A DNA stretch of 64,000 nucleotides, taken from Gammaproteobacteria bacterium UBA5078 (GTDB lineage: Bacteria; Pseudomonadota; Gammaproteobacteria; Pseudomonadales; Pseudohongiellaceae). Below, piece by piece: positions 37,601-47,689 of the stretch (positions are counted from its first letter, which is position 1; every line of letters starts with the position of its first letter). The notes under the pieces are model-generated. The model had not been told where the DNA came from. It saw only the letters and a program-made list of their open reading frames with translations, and did no database searches. The DNA lies in contig DIAM01000021.1 of the NCBI GenBank assembly GCA_002416505.1, forward strand, positions 211,287-275,286. Reading direction: 5' to 3'. The translations under genes were made by a program, and so were the position numbers.

Positions 37601-37706
37601 GAAATTAAAGAGCGGGCATTCTAGAGAACCAGTGGCGAACATGCAACACGTTTTTGGGAAGGGGCTGGAGTGTGGAGGGCTTTATTTCTTTGTAGATCTG
37701 TTTCAA

Positions 37707-38468
37707 TCAAGAACCCCGGCGCTGCCTTACCGCCTCGAACAGGCACAGGCCCGTGGCCACAGAGACATTGAGGCTGCTGAGCTCGCCGGCCATGGGGATA
37801 GAGAGTAGATAGTCGCATTTCTCCCGCGTTAAGCGCCGCAGGCCCTTGCCCTCAGAGCCCATGACGATCGCGATCGGCTGCTTGAAATCCATCCCATAGA
37901 GGCTGTCTTCGGCCTCCCCGGCCGCCCCCGCGATCCAGATACCACGCTGCTTCAGCGTCTCTAGAGTGCGACTGAGATTGGTGACTGCGGCGAAGGCTAT
38001 CGTATCTGCCGCCCCGCAGGCCACCTTACGAGCGGTCATGTTCAGAGGCGCGGCGCGATCCTTGGGGACGATTACTGCGTCCACTCCCGCCGCATCCGCT
38101 GTGCGCAGGCAAGCGCCAAGATTGTGAGGGTCGGTCACTTCGTCGAGGACTAATAGCAGTGGCGGGTGAGCAAGCCCATCGAGCAAGGCGTCGAGGCCGC
38201 GCTCATCCAGGATGCTGCCGCCGAGCTTGCACAGGGCGACCACGCCCTGGTGTACGGCCCCGGCGCCTAGGTTGCGCAGGCGTTTATCCAGATCCTTGCG
38301 GTCCTGGCCCTGCCAGCTCACGCCGGCGGCGGCGGCCAGATCCTTCACTTCATTGATGCGCTTGTCTTCGCGGTCCTGCTGAATGAGCAGCTCAAGCACA
38401 TCTTCTGGATGCTGTTTGAGAAGCTCGCTCACGGTGTGAATGCCGTAGACCCATTCTTTCTGGCTCAA
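37707..38468 (-). CDS. rlmB: 23S rRNA (guanosine-2251-2'-O)-methyltransferase RlmB
   Basis: SPOUT-class methyltransferase making Gm2251 in 23S rRNA. Typical parts: WVYGIHTVSELLKQ at the N-terminus, a small L30e-like domain, GAVHQGVVAL, then the knotted catalytic domain with LLVLDEVTDPHNLGACLRTA, VMGSEGKGLRRLTREKCD and IPMAGELSSLNVSVATGLCLFE. The preferred start is TTG at 38468 with upstream AAGGA (253 residues); an ATG at 38519 would add 17 residues not typical of the family. It follows rnr by about 100 bases, the usual gammaproteobacterial order. Confidence 0.95.
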   Translation of the reverse strand: MSQKEWVYGIHTVSELLKQHPEDVLELLIQQDREDKRINEVKDLAAAAGVSWQGQDRKDLDKRLRNLGAGAVHQGVVALCKLGGSILDERGLDALLDGLAHPPLLLVLDEVTDPHNLGACLRTADAAGVDAVIVPKDRAAPLNMTARKVACGAADTIAFAAVTNLSRTLETLKQRGIWIAGAAGEAEDSLYGMDFKQPIAIVMGSEGKGLRRLTREKCDYLLSIPMAGELSSLNVSVATGLCLFEAVRQRRGS

Positions 38469-38571
38469 TTCAAAATCCTTGGTTTCTATATTCGAGATGC
38501 CCGCGAACAGGCCTAGCACGATACCTAGCTATTCGCGGGCAAGCTTGCCCCTACAGTCAGTGGCTTACCCA

Positions 38572-41076
38572 CTATACCGGAGTGTTTTTCTTACTAGGGG
38601 TGCGACGCTTACCCTTATTCTTAGAGGCAGGCTTAGCTGTCGCGGATTGTGGCCCGCCAGCGGGTTTTTTGGCTCGCGCTGGCTTCTTGTCTGCCGCAGG
38701 CGCTCGGCCTTGTTCGCCCTTTTTCTTGCCGCCACCGCCCTTCTTGCCGGGCTTGTCTTTGCCCGCACGCTTGGCCGAACGGTTCGGTGGATTGCCGCCC
38801 TCGGGGGCGTTGCCGGCGCTGTCGAGCATCACCAGATCGATCTTGCGATCGTCTAGATCTACCCGCACGACCTTGACCCGCACCACGTCACCGAGGTGAT
38901 AGATCATGCCATTGCGCTCGCCGCGCAGCTGGTGCCGCACGGGGTCGAACTGATAATAGTCATTCTTCAGGGCGGTGATATGCACTAGGCCCTCGACATA
39001 GATGTCGCTCAGCTCTACGAACAGACCGAAGGCAGTGACACTGCTTACGGTGCCGGAGAACTCGTCGCCCACCCTGTCCTTGACGTATTCACACTTGAGC
39101 CAATCCACCACATCGTAGCCCGCCGCATCGGCGCGTCGCTCCGACATCGAACAGGTCTCGCCGAAGCTCTGCATGTCTTTCAAGTCGTAGGGGTAGATGA
39201 CTTTGCGCGCCAGCGGTGACACACCCGGCACTCTCTTCACATGGGTCGTCTGCTTCGCACTCCTAATCAGATAGCGCAGCGCACGATGCACCAATAGGTC
39301 CGGATAGCGACGAATCGGCGAGGTGAAGTGGGTATAGGCCGCGAAGCCTAAGCCGAAGTGGCCGAGGTTCTCGGGTTGATACACCGCCTGGAGTAGTGAG
39401 CGAATCATGACGGTCTGAATTAGATGCGCATCGGGGCGATCTGCGATCTTGAGCAAGACGCGCTGATAGTCCTTAGGCTCCGGCTTCGCATTACGCGTTA
39501 GCACGAGGCCGATCTCTTTCAAGAAAGCCTTTAGATTCTCCATCTTGTCCATGTTGGGACCATCGTGCACACGATAGAGCACCGGCAGAGAGGACTCCGC
39601 CAAGAACTTCGCCGTGCACACATTGGCCGCCAACATGCACTCTTCGATCAGGCGGTGTGCGCTATTGCGCAGTACCGGCACGATCGAGCTGATCTTGCGG
39701 GTCTCGCCGAACACGATACGCGTCTCGGTGCTGATGAAGTCCAGCGCCCCGGCCGCCTGACGCAGCTTGGCGAGCTTGTGATACACGGTATAGAGCGACT
39801 CTAGTGCCGGTAGTACCGCCGCGTATTTGCCGCGCAGACGCTCTTTAGTCTTGGCGCGCATTGGCGTTTCCGGCTCCTCCAGAATGTCCGCCACTTCCGT
39901 ATAGGTCATGCGTGCGTGGGAGTAGATAACCCCCTCATAGAAACTGTAGTCCTGCACCCGGCCCTGCTTATCCAGCTGCATCTCGCAGACCATCACGAGA
40001 CGATCGACCTGAGGCTTCAGCGAACACAGGCCATTGGACAAGGCCTCTGGCAGCATCGGGATCACGTGGCCCGGGAAGTACACCGAGTTACCGCGGTTCT
40101 GCGCCTCCTCGTCTAGCGCCGATTCGACCGACACATAGTGAGAGACGTCTGCGATGGCCACGAAAAGGCGGCAAGTCCCACCAGCCTCTTGCTGACAGTA
40201 CACCGCGTCGTCGAAGTCTTTGGCATCCTCGCCGTCGATCGTCACGAAGGGCAGCTTGCGCAGATCCACGCGCAGCGCGGAGTCCGACTCTGGCACCTGG
40301 GTAGGGAACTGCTTGAGGGACTCCAGCACCTCTTTGGGCCATTTATAGGGGATATTGTGGCTGCGTACCGCCACATCAATCTCCATGCCCGGCTTCATAT
40401 GATCGCCCAGTATCTCGACTACCGTGCCCACCGCCTTGCGGCGCTGCGTGGGGTAGGAGGTGATCTCGGCGACGACGAACTGGCCGTCTTGGGCGCCGCG
40501 ATTCTCTTTCTCGGGAATCATGATTTCGTGACTGTTACGGCGATTATCCGGCACCACGACACCAAAGCCCTGCTCCCAATAATAGCGCCCTACTACCTGC
40601 TTACTGCGACGCTCGAGCACTTCGAAGATCATGCCTTCTTTGCGGCCACGGCGATCGACGCCGGAGACCCGCGCGAGCACGATGTCGCCGTCGAAGACCT
40701 TCTGCATCTCGGTGTTCGGCAATACGAGGTCGCCAGACCCATCGACAGGAATAAAGAAGCCATAGCCATCCTTCACGCCCTGTACGCGCCCCTTAATGAG
40801 CTCCATACGGTTCACCAGCCCATACACGCCGCGGCGGTTGCTGATCAACTGCCCATCACGTGCCATCGCGATCAAGCGGCGGCGCAGGGCTTCGGTTTGC
40901 TCATAGGAGGTAAGGTTCAGGTGCTCGCAGAGCATCTGATAGGTCACCGGCTCGCCGGTTTGTTCCATATATTCGAGGATGTATTCACGACTAGGGATCG
41001 GATTTTCGTAATTTTCCGCTTCCCGACTTGCGAAGGGGTCAATGATGTTTTCGGTGTCTTTAGATTTCTTAGCCAT
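38572..41076 (-). CDS. rnr: Ribonuclease R
   Basis: 3'-to-5' processive exoribonuclease, 834 residues from ATG 41076 (MAKKSKDTEN, GGCAGGAT upstream); an ATG at 41157 would add 27 unrelated residues. Domains: winged helix (REYILEYMEQTGEPVTYQMLCEHL), two cold-shock domains, RNB catalytic domain (TIDGEDAKDFDDAV supplies the Mg-binding Asp cluster; HFTSPIRRYPDLLVHRAL), S1 domain (FSGTVSSVTAFGLFVELSD) and a long basic tail rich in Lys, Gly and Ala, normal for RNase R. Confidence 0.97.
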   Translation of the reverse strand: MAKKSKDTENIIDPFASREAENYENPIPSREYILEYMEQTGEPVTYQMLCEHLNLTSYEQTEALRRRLIAMARDGQLISNRRGVYGLVNRMELIKGRVQGVKDGYGFFIPVDGSGDLVLPNTEMQKVFDGDIVLARVSGVDRRGRKEGMIFEVLERRSKQVVGRYYWEQGFGVVVPDNRRNSHEIMIPEKENRGAQDGQFVVAEITSYPTQRRKAVGTVVEILGDHMKPGMEIDVAVRSHNIPYKWPKEVLESLKQFPTQVPESDSALRVDLRKLPFVTIDGEDAKDFDDAVYCQQEAGGTCRLFVAIADVSHYVSVESALDEEAQNRGNSVYFPGHVIPMLPEALSNGLCSLKPQVDRLVMVCEMQLDKQGRVQDYSFYEGVIYSHARMTYTEVADILEEPETPMRAKTKERLRGKYAAVLPALESLYTVYHKLAKLRQAAGALDFISTETRIVFGETRKISSIVPVLRNSAHRLIEECMLAANVCTAKFLAESSLPVLYRVHDGPNMDKMENLKAFLKEIGLVLTRNAKPEPKDYQRVLLKIADRPDAHLIQTVMIRSLLQAVYQPENLGHFGLGFAAYTHFTSPIRRYPDLLVHRALRYLIRSAKQTTHVKRVPGVSPLARKVIYPYDLKDMQSFGETCSMSERRADAAGYDVVDWLKCEYVKDRVGDEFSGTVSSVTAFGLFVELSDIYVEGLVHITALKNDYYQFDPVRHQLRGERNGMIYHLGDVVRVKVVRVDLDDRKIDLVMLDSAGNAPEGGNPPNRSAKRAGKDKPGKKGGGGKKKGEQGRAPAADKKPARAKKPAGGPQSATAKPASKNKGKRRTPSKKNTPV

Positions 41077-41210
41077 ATCCTGCCAAATTGAGTGGGTTTC
41101 TGGCCACCAGTATACACATTGAGACCGCTGATTACCCAAACTATTGAATGCGGGCAATTGACAGGAGGATTGTGCGGCGATAAAGTGCGCGCTTCGAAAT
41201 ACCCCCTCCT

Positions 41211-41297
41211 GCCCAGGTGGTGGAATTGGTAGACACGCTAGCTTCAGGTGCTAGTGCTCGAAAGGGCGTGGAGGTTCAAGTCCTCTTCTGGGCACCA
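41211..41297 (+). tRNA. tRNA-Leu (CAG)
   Basis: 87-nt type II tRNA: acceptor GCCCAGG pairs with the 3' CTGGGC end, D-loop with TGG-type residues, anticodon stem CTAGC/GCTAG around loop TTCAGGT giving anticodon CAG (reads CUG), a long variable arm, T-arm with GGTTCAAGTCC, and an encoded CCA end at 41295..41297. No intrinsic terminator is obvious downstream. Confidence 0.97.
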
Positions 41298-41428
41298 TTT
41301 AGTAACTCCCCCTCTCTAAACGCTCGGCTTTGCGCTCGCACTAGCATTGCAGCGGGTTGTGCCGCGCGGCTCAAACTAGCTAAAAACTCAGAACTTAAGC
41401 TCGATTTAGCGACTAGGCGAGGAATCGA

Positions 41429-42271
41429 CTAAGGCAGGCTAATCGACGGCATCTGTAGCCGCCACACCTCGGCGTCGGCGCGCGAGATTCCCCACAGTAT
41501 CGGGCTTAGCTCATCGCGATCCCAGGCTATGCCCTGACCGTCGAAGCCCTCGACCATGACGGTGGTTTCCCAGCGTAAGACTGCACCGCTCTCCGGAATC
41601 GTCATCACATAAATCTCGGGGTGGTCGTGACCGGTCAGGTACAGATAACCATCGCTCCCCCAGCTACCACCGGAATTGCTCATCGGACGCAGTCGCGGCA
41701 GCAGCTCCTCGGGCAGGCGCCACTGCTCCAGGATGTTGAACTCATCGTCCATCTTCACGACCACGGTGTTCGCGGTTTCCCCATAGGCCTGCAGACGGGG
41801 CGGAATGATGCGATCGTAATTGCCGAAGCCCCCCCACCAGAAACCGTCATAGCGATCGAGCCATGTCATCGACCCGAGAGGGTCAACAAATGCATGGCTG
41901 CGCAGATGCTGCATGCTCTGGACATCCCATACCTCTATGGAACTCGCCATTGGCCACTGCGGGAAGTTGGAATGCGCCGCATAGAGCAAGCCCTCATACA
42001 CCATCGCGCTGTCCAAATGAATTATGGGGCCAGACTTGGCAGACACGCCATCCCAACTACCTTGGAGTTCGCCGCTATCTTTGTCGTGGCGGCCGATACT
42101 GAAATTATTGACCGCGTAGAAGTGAGTGGCATCGACCGCCACCGCTTGGAATGCATCCGGGGCGGGATAGGCCCTAAGTGTCTGCGCGTATAGCGACGAC
42201 AGAGGGGCCGGCTCAGAACAGGCGCTTAAGGGCAGCAAAAATAGCGCGAGCACGCTATGACGAATATTCAC
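41429..42271 (-). CDS. Lipoprotein, probable beta-propeller, function unknown
   Basis: 280 residues. The N-terminus is a lipoprotein signal (LLPLSAC-S), so it is likely anchored in the outer membrane. The rest shows short repeated strands with IGRHDKDSGELQGSWDG, SSIEVWDVQSMQHLRS and YLYLTGHDHPEIYVMTI, reminiscent of six- or seven-bladed propellers, but no family is certain. It stands alone; its promoter would be shared with the divergent rimK region. No partner is obvious. Confidence 0.7.
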   Translation of the reverse strand: MNIRHSVLALFLLPLSACSEPAPLSSLYAQTLRAYPAPDAFQAVAVDATHFYAVNNFSIGRHDKDSGELQGSWDGVSAKSGPIIHLDSAMVYEGLLYAAHSNFPQWPMASSIEVWDVQSMQHLRSHAFVDPLGSMTWLDRYDGFWWGGFGNYDRIIPPRLQAYGETANTVVVKMDDEFNILEQWRLPEELLPRLRPMSNSGGSWGSDGYLYLTGHDHPEIYVMTIPESGAVLRWETTVMVEGFDGQGIAWDRDELSPILWGISRADAEVWRLQMPSISLP

Positions 42272-42727
42272 TTTGAAAGCTCACTCCAGGGAAAAAATTC
42301 AACGCCGCAATCGTAATAATTGCCACAGAACGAAGCAGCGGGTCGAGGCATATAAAGCAGCTCAGAATAGTGGCCACTCGATAGTATGATAGTATCCTAC
42401 AGACGCGGTAGCTGGCTATTAGAGGTCGGCGCTACCTCGACAATGTCAAAACTGCAGTAACATAGCGGGCTTATGATTGCGGCAATAGGCTAGGCCAGTC
42501 CTCCTCAAAATTGACATATCGATCAAAATCCCGAGCAAAGCAGCGCTCACTGATCAATATGCCTTACTGCCTCTCCCAATGCTTGGCGCCTAGAGCGACT
42601 CATGCCGTTTGACCTAGATTTACCGTTCGAGACTTATACTGCGCTTTATGCCTCGTCGCGACCCAATCAATCGAGACGCGACAATGTCGAGCGCGGCCCA
42701 AGCAAATTCTTTCAATTGGAGAAATGT
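42272..42727. other. Divergent intergenic region upstream of rimK
   Basis: 456 bases between the leftward lipoprotein gene and rimK. It includes a perfect 8-base tandem repeat, GATAGTAT twice (42380..42395), and a TTGACC...TATACT pair about 20 bases apart near 42608..42640 that could be a weak promoter for rimK. In-frame ATG codons upstream of 42728 have no ribosome site. No RNA gene seen. Confidence 0.4.
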
Positions 42728-43642
42728 ATGAAGATCGGAATTCTTTCTAGAAACGCGAAACTCTACTCTACGAGAAGACTAGTAGAGGCTGCCAAAGAAA
42801 GAGGGCATGAGACTAAAGTAGTCGATGTGTTGCGCTGCTATATGAACATCACATCGAGCAAGCCGGCGGTATATTATAAGACCAAGGGCGTTAAAGAGAT
42901 TCTAAAATTCGATGCGGTGATTCCACGCATTGGCGCTTCCGTTACCGCCTATGGTACCGCGGTGCTGCGACAGTTTGAGGTAGGCAATGTCTATTCCGTA
43001 AACGAGTCTGTCGCCATTTCGCGTTCACGAGACAAGTTGCGCGCCCATCAACTCTTGGCGAGGAAGCATGTCGGCATGCCGATTACCGGCTACGCCAATC
43101 GTGCAGATGCAACAGAGGACCTCATCGAATTTGTCGGCGGCGCCCCGTTGATTGTGAAAGTACTCAGCAGCACGCAAGGCAAGGGCGTCTTGTTAGCCGC
43201 CACAGACAAAGCCGCAGAGAGTCTGATCAACGCGTTCCGCGACCTCGAAACAGATTTCTTGGTACAGGAATTCATCAAGGATGCCGGTGGTGCCGATATC
43301 CGCTGCTTCGTCATCGGCGACAAAGTCATCGCCGCCATGCAAAGAACCGCGAAGGAGGGCGAGTTCCGCTCCAACCTTCATATGGGCGGCACGGCAAAAG
43401 TTATTAAACTCACGCCTGTGGAGCGAGCGTTGGCAGTGAAGGCCGCGAAGGTTATGGGCCTAGACTTAGCGGGGGTCGACATTGTGCGCTCTGGTCACGG
43501 CCCACTAGTATTGGAAGTGAACTCATCCCCAGGCTTGGAAGGAATTGAGACCGCCACTGGCAAAGACGTCGCGGGCGCTATCATCGACTACATCGAGAAA
43601 GACGCGAAGAACGGTCCGAACAAGATAAGTGGAAAGGGTTAA
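42728..43642 (+). CDS. rimK: Ribosomal protein S6--L-glutamate ligase RimK
   Basis: ATP-grasp ligase adding glutamate residues to the S6 C-terminus, also able to make poly-alpha-glutamate. 304 residues from ATG 42728, which has TTGGAGAA upstream and begins [14 protein letters not shown] as in E. coli RimK. Conserved: [84 protein letters not shown] and [15 protein letters not shown]. Its stop codon overlaps the ATG of the next gene by one base, so the aspartoacylase-like hydrolase is coupled to it. Confidence 0.95.
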   Translation: MKIGILSRNAKLYSTRRLVEAAKERGHETKVVDVLRCYMNITSSKPAVYYKTKGVKEILKFDAVIPRIGASVTAYGTAVLRQFEVGNVYSVNESVAISRSRDKLRAHQLLARKHVGMPITGYANRADATEDLIEFVGGAPLIVKVLSSTQGKGVLLAATDKAAESLINAFRDLETDFLVQEFIKDAGGADIRCFVIGDKVIAAMQRTAKEGEFRSNLHMGGTAKVIKLTPVERALAVKAAKVMGLDLAGVDIVRSGHGPLVLEVNSSPGLEGIETATGKDVAGAIIDYIEKDAKNGPNKISGKG

Positions 43643-44670
43643 TGACAACGACGAGTCCGAAGGAGTTGCTAGTGGGCGGGGTATCCATTGCGCCTGGCAA
43701 ACGCAAACAGATCGAAATCCCAGTAGCCAAGCTGTTTGATTACACCGAGATGACGATTCCCGTCGAGGTGATCAGAGGGAAGGAAGACGGCCCTACCCTG
43801 TTCGTCTCGGCCGCCATTCATGGCGACGAGATCAATGGAGTCGAAACCATCAAGAGGCTACTGGCGCGCAAGAAAACCCTCGCCAAGATCAGGGGCACCC
43901 TGATCGCTGTGCCGATAGTGAATGTGTTCGGATTTAACCGCAATATTCGCTACCTCCCCGACAGGAGAGACCTGAATCGCTGCTTCCCAGGCTCTGACCT
44001 TGGCTCACTCGCCGGGCAATTAGCGCACATATTCATGAATGAGGTCGTGACTAAATGCACCCACGGTATCGACCTTCATACTGCGGCGATTCATCGTAAC
44101 AACCTGCCGCAGATTCGCGCTTGCTTGAACGATCCTGAGACCGAGCGCTTAGCGATGGCCTTCGGCGTTCCCGTCGTAATCGATTCCAATATTCGCGATG
44201 GGTCGCTACGCCAGGCAGCTGCCGACAATGGTATTCCGATGCTGTTGTTTGAGGGAGGTGAGGCACTTCGCTACGACGAAAAAGTCATCAATTCCTCGTT
44301 GCGCGGAATTCTCTCGGTGATGCAAGCTATCGGCATGATCGCAGGAAGAGGCGTCAGCCTATCTCAACAGAAGAGGGAAGCCTTCATCGCGAAATCCAGT
44401 TATTGGGTGCGCGCTCCCCATAGCGGCAGCTTGCGTGTGAGTAAACAGATCGGTGGGCGCGTGAAGAAGAATGAATTGCTGGGCGTACTCTCAGATCCGT
44501 TCGGGGGTGGCCGGGTCGAGGTGCGCGCGCGCAGCACCGGCATCATTATCGGCATCGTGACCTTGCCACTAGTGAGCAGTGGCGACGCGCTATTCCATAT
44601 CGCCACCTTCGAAGACGCCAAAGAGGTAGGAGACCGAGTTGAGGAGTTCGATGGTTTTCTAGAGAACTAA
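43642..44670 (+). CDS. Succinylglutamate desuccinylase/aspartoacylase-family zinc hydrolase
   Basis: 342-residue M14-type metallohydrolase of the AstE/AspA group. Zinc ligands are visible in SAAIHGDEINGVET (His, Glu) and DLHTAA (His); the substrate Arg lies in NRCFPGSD, and the catalytic Glu probably in LLFEGGE. The C-terminal part has a biotinyl-like beta segment (WVRAPHSGSLRVSKQIGGRVKKNELLGVLSDPFG) usual in these proteins. It overlaps rimK by one base. The pairing suggests that it trims a glutamyl or acyl-glutamyl product linked to RimK, but this is inference. Confidence 0.87.
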   Translation: MTTTSPKELLVGGVSIAPGKRKQIEIPVAKLFDYTEMTIPVEVIRGKEDGPTLFVSAAIHGDEINGVETIKRLLARKKTLAKIRGTLIAVPIVNVFGFNRNIRYLPDRRDLNRCFPGSDLGSLAGQLAHIFMNEVVTKCTHGIDLHTAAIHRNNLPQIRACLNDPETERLAMAFGVPVVIDSNIRDGSLRQAAADNGIPMLLFEGGEALRYDEKVINSSLRGILSVMQAIGMIAGRGVSLSQQKREAFIAKSSYWVRAPHSGSLRVSKQIGGRVKKNELLGVLSDPFGGGRVEVRARSTGIIIGIVTLPLVSSGDALFHIATFEDAKEVGDRVEEFDGFLEN

Positions 44671-44915
44671 GTCTCGAGCCGTCGCCCTTTAGCCCACTCC
44701 TCTTCACCGATGGAGAAGCCGCTATCGCCTCGAGATATTCACTACACTCGCCCCGGAACGATTTTGCCCACAAGAACGGTCTACGCTAGTTCTTTAGGCA
44801 ATCCATTTATTGTTGGCAATCACTGCACCCAGTAGTTGGAAGACGGCAAGAAGACCAAAGTTTGACTCACTACATCTGACGACTAAAAAGCAATTAAATC
44901 AAAGGAGACTATGTA

Positions 44916-45500
44916 ATGAAGACTAGCAGTTTTAGAAGGCTTGCAAACTATAGCGCCGCCGGTGCCGCGCTCGTGCTACAACTATTCGCGTTCACGAGTT
45001 CCGCTCAGGAGAGCATAACGGTCAGCAGCACGGCATTCGAGCATGACACCGACATCCCGATCGAATTCTCAGCCTATGGCGATAACAGGTCACCGGACAT
45101 TAATTGGAGCAGCCTGCCCGAGGGTACGAAACAGGTCGCGCTGATCCTTGAGGATCCGATAGTCGCGATGCCACAACCCTTTGTGCATTGGGTTGCCTAC
45201 AATATCCCCGCGTCCGCCACCGGGCTGCCCGCAGGGCTTGCGACAGACGCAAAGGTCATAGGGCATGCCCAGCTCAGCGGCATGCTCAACGGCGTGAATG
45301 GCACAACACGAACCGGTTACTTTGGGCCGCGTCCGCCAGCGGATGGGAAGGTGCACAATTACCACTTCACCGTTTACGCTCTGGACCTACCTACAATTCT
45401 TCCACAGGGCCTGAGCAAAGAAGGTTTGCTTAAAGCGATGGAGGGTAAGGTATTAGCCTCCGGCACTCTAACGGGCAACTATCAGCACTTCGAACAGTGA
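44916..45500 (+). CDS. Exported YbhB/YbcL (PEBP-like) protein
   Basis: 194 residues with a signal peptide ending near SSAQES. Phosphatidylethanolamine-binding protein fold: FSAYGDNRSPDINWSSLPEGTKQVALILEDP, PFVHWVAYNIPA, GYFGPRPPADGKVHNYHFTVYALD. The ligand-pocket DPD/GxHRY equivalents are partly altered (EDP, HNYHF). Bacterial members have unclear function. An ATCAAAGGAGACT ribosome site precedes the ATG. Monocistronic; the gap 44671..44915 shows nothing notable. Confidence 0.88.
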   Translation: MKTSSFRRLANYSAAGAALVLQLFAFTSSAQESITVSSTAFEHDTDIPIEFSAYGDNRSPDINWSSLPEGTKQVALILEDPIVAMPQPFVHWVAYNIPASATGLPAGLATDAKVIGHAQLSGMLNGVNGTTRTGYFGPRPPADGKVHNYHFTVYALDLPTILPQGLSKEGLLKAMEGKVLASGTLTGNYQHFEQ

Positions 45501-45538
45501 CAGCATAGATGGGGAGAGTGTTCTGGGTGCGAAGCAAC

Positions 45539-47500
45539 TCAGAACTTCTCGCCCATCTCCTCCTCGCTCAACAACGCCACTCGCTCCCCCATCCGATAGC
45601 CATAAATTACCGAATAGGTCAGCACGCTCTCCACATAGTTACGCGTCTCGCCATAGGGGATGGTCTCTATCCAGATGTCGAATGGGACAGGGGTTTCGGC
45701 CGTGCGTTGCAACCACTGCCTCACGCGATTCGGCCCGGCGTTATACGCCGCTGCGGCGAGGATGCGGTTGCCATCGAAACTCCTCAATAAGCCCGCGAGA
45801 TAGCGTGAACCTACCGCGATATTGGTTTCTGGGATTAATAAGTCTTGGCTGGAGATGCGCATGCCCATTCCCGCGGCGGTTTCCCGGCCCGTGGCGGGCA
45901 TTAGCTGCATCAGACCCAACGCGCCAGCGGACGAGCGCACGTCGTGCATGAAGGCACTCTCTTGGCGAGCGATAGCATAGATAAGATGTGGGGAGAGATC
46001 CGTTTGCTGCGCCGTGCTGTGGATGCTATCGGCGTAGGCAAGGGGAAAGCGCAGGTCTAGGTCATCCCAATATTGGATACGAATCATGGCCTGGATGCTA
46101 TTGCGGTGCCATTCCCAACGCTCGGCGAGCTTGCCACTGGCCATGACCTGCGCATCGCTGAGCTGCGCACTGGCGAACTCCCATTCGCTGCGTGCCGCGG
46201 CCTCCTCACCCAACACATAGAGTTCACTGGCCCGCTCGATTGCGGGAATCAGCATGAGGGCATCGATCTGTTCCGGCTCGACGCTCACGGCGCGCGCCGC
46301 CATATCGTAGTCGATGCCCAGCTGGGTTGCGGCGAGAAAGCCGAAGTAACTGCGCGTCTTCGCCAGCGTTTGACGCAGGGCTTGCGCCTCATCTAGCGCG
46401 GCACGACTGCCTCTCTCCTGCAACGCACGAGCACGCCAATACTGCCAACGCTCTGAGTCGCGCGCCTCGGCAGGAAGCTGTGTAAGCCAGTACTCGAGGC
46501 GCGGCCAATCCTGTTTGCGCAACGCGTCGCGCGCTATCCAGCCTATCAGAGACTCGGTGATCAGATGCGGCCCCTGCCGCAGCAGCTTCTCGGACTCCTC
46601 CACTTCGCCCTGCACCTGCAAACGCTGTATGGCATAACGCTGTATCGAGTAGACCTCTTCGATTGGAATACTCAATGGCGTCACGTATTCGTGCACGAGA
46701 TTAAGTGCGACACTTGGCTCGCTGATAGCTAGCTGCCGCAGCCCATAAAGTACCGTCTCTTTAGTCTGAGGCGCCGCATCTGAGAATGCATCCACATTCA
46801 CAAGCGCCCGGGGATTGCGATCCACATCGAGGAAGCGCTGTGCGTAGCGGGCCTCTTGTGGGGGCATTAATTTCGCGATATAGCTAGCAAGCGGGTTGTT
46901 GCCGGCATCGAGGGTTTTACGAAAGCGCTGCCATGCAATTTCTGGTGTCAGCCCCTCTGCGCTAAGCCACGCCTCGAACAGAGGGTCGCATTCATTAGGT
47001 TGTGAGCGGGAGACATTCCACAGGTCCGCAACCTCTGTCATCGCGCTGAGGTCTCCCTCATGGAGCCGCGCCTGCAGCGCGTAGCAACTCAGTGTGGCGG
47101 TGCTGTTGCTTGGATCGTAATAGCGCACTACCTCTGCCCAACGCTTCTCTCGCGCCAGCAGATTCACCCATGTGCGCTCTAGGCGCTGCCCCAAATAGCT
47201 ATCTGGATACGCGCTGAGAAAGGCGTCTACGGGAGCGTTGTCGCCGCTCGCAAGCGCTAGGCCTGCCAGTCTTGGGGAGAGCGCGGCATAGTCCAGATAG
47301 ACGCGCAGTGGGTAGTCGCCTAGCTGTTGATAAAGACTCTGATATTCTTGCGTGCGTCCGGCCAACCAAGCCTCTTGCGCCGCGAGATAGATCTCGCGCT
47401 GTGACTCTCGGCCTTCTGGGACGCTCTGGGCCTGCAGCCCTGCGGCACACATGGCGATGGCGGGGGCGGCAATCATTATTCTTGTCAGGGTACTGCGCAT
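45539..47500 (-). CDS. slt: Soluble lytic murein transglycosylase Slt
   Basis: Periplasmic enzyme cleaving peptidoglycan glycan strands to 1,6-anhydro products. 653 residues from ATG 47500 (CGGAGC upstream, signal peptide ending near LQAQS); a frame to 47575 would hide the signal. A long helical superhelix (about 450 residues) precedes the C-terminal lysozyme-like domain with catalytic Glu in IARQESAFMHDVRSSAGALGLMQLMPATG and the AAYNAGPNRVRQWL motif. Convergent with the PEBP gene, 38 bases apart. Confidence 0.94.
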   Translation of the reverse strand: MRSTLTRIMIAAPAIAMCAAGLQAQSVPEGRESQREIYLAAQEAWLAGRTQEYQSLYQQLGDYPLRVYLDYAALSPRLAGLALASGDNAPVDAFLSAYPDSYLGQRLERTWVNLLAREKRWAEVVRYYDPSNSTATLSCYALQARLHEGDLSAMTEVADLWNVSRSQPNECDPLFEAWLSAEGLTPEIAWQRFRKTLDAGNNPLASYIAKLMPPQEARYAQRFLDVDRNPRALVNVDAFSDAAPQTKETVLYGLRQLAISEPSVALNLVHEYVTPLSIPIEEVYSIQRYAIQRLQVQGEVEESEKLLRQGPHLITESLIGWIARDALRKQDWPRLEYWLTQLPAEARDSERWQYWRARALQERGSRAALDEAQALRQTLAKTRSYFGFLAATQLGIDYDMAARAVSVEPEQIDALMLIPAIERASELYVLGEEAAARSEWEFASAQLSDAQVMASGKLAERWEWHRNSIQAMIRIQYWDDLDLRFPLAYADSIHSTAQQTDLSPHLIYAIARQESAFMHDVRSSAGALGLMQLMPATGRETAAGMGMRISSQDLLIPETNIAVGSRYLAGLLRSFDGNRILAAAAYNAGPNRVRQWLQRTAETPVPFDIWIETIPYGETRNYVESVLTYSVIYGYRMGERVALLSEEEMGEKF

Positions 47501-47689
47501 AAAAGCTCCGCAAAGGTGTGAATCAGAGGGGGCGCTGCAGCTGTTCAAGGCAGAGGTCGAGGATCTTGGTCGCAAGCCCGGAAGCTACGCTAGCTTAAGC
47601 CTCTCTACATGGCATTGGTGCAAAGCATCGCTACGCAAGTTGCAGGCTAAAGACATGAGGCCTGCTCATGGGACAACGCAGTTCGAGGA

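Noticed and set aside
40138..41091. 317-codon plus-strand frame
   Set aside because: Antisense to rnr, which is intact and strongly conserved; the frame is a codon-bias shadow.
41217..41432. 71-codon frame
   Set aside because: Starts inside tRNA-Leu; no independent support.
41621..42193. 190-codon plus-strand frame
   Set aside because: Antisense to the lipoprotein gene, which has a clear signal peptide and lipobox.
44671..44915. Possible regulatory element between the hydrolase and PEBP genes
   Set aside because: Only short CTCGAG-type matches; no convincing hairpin or promoter.
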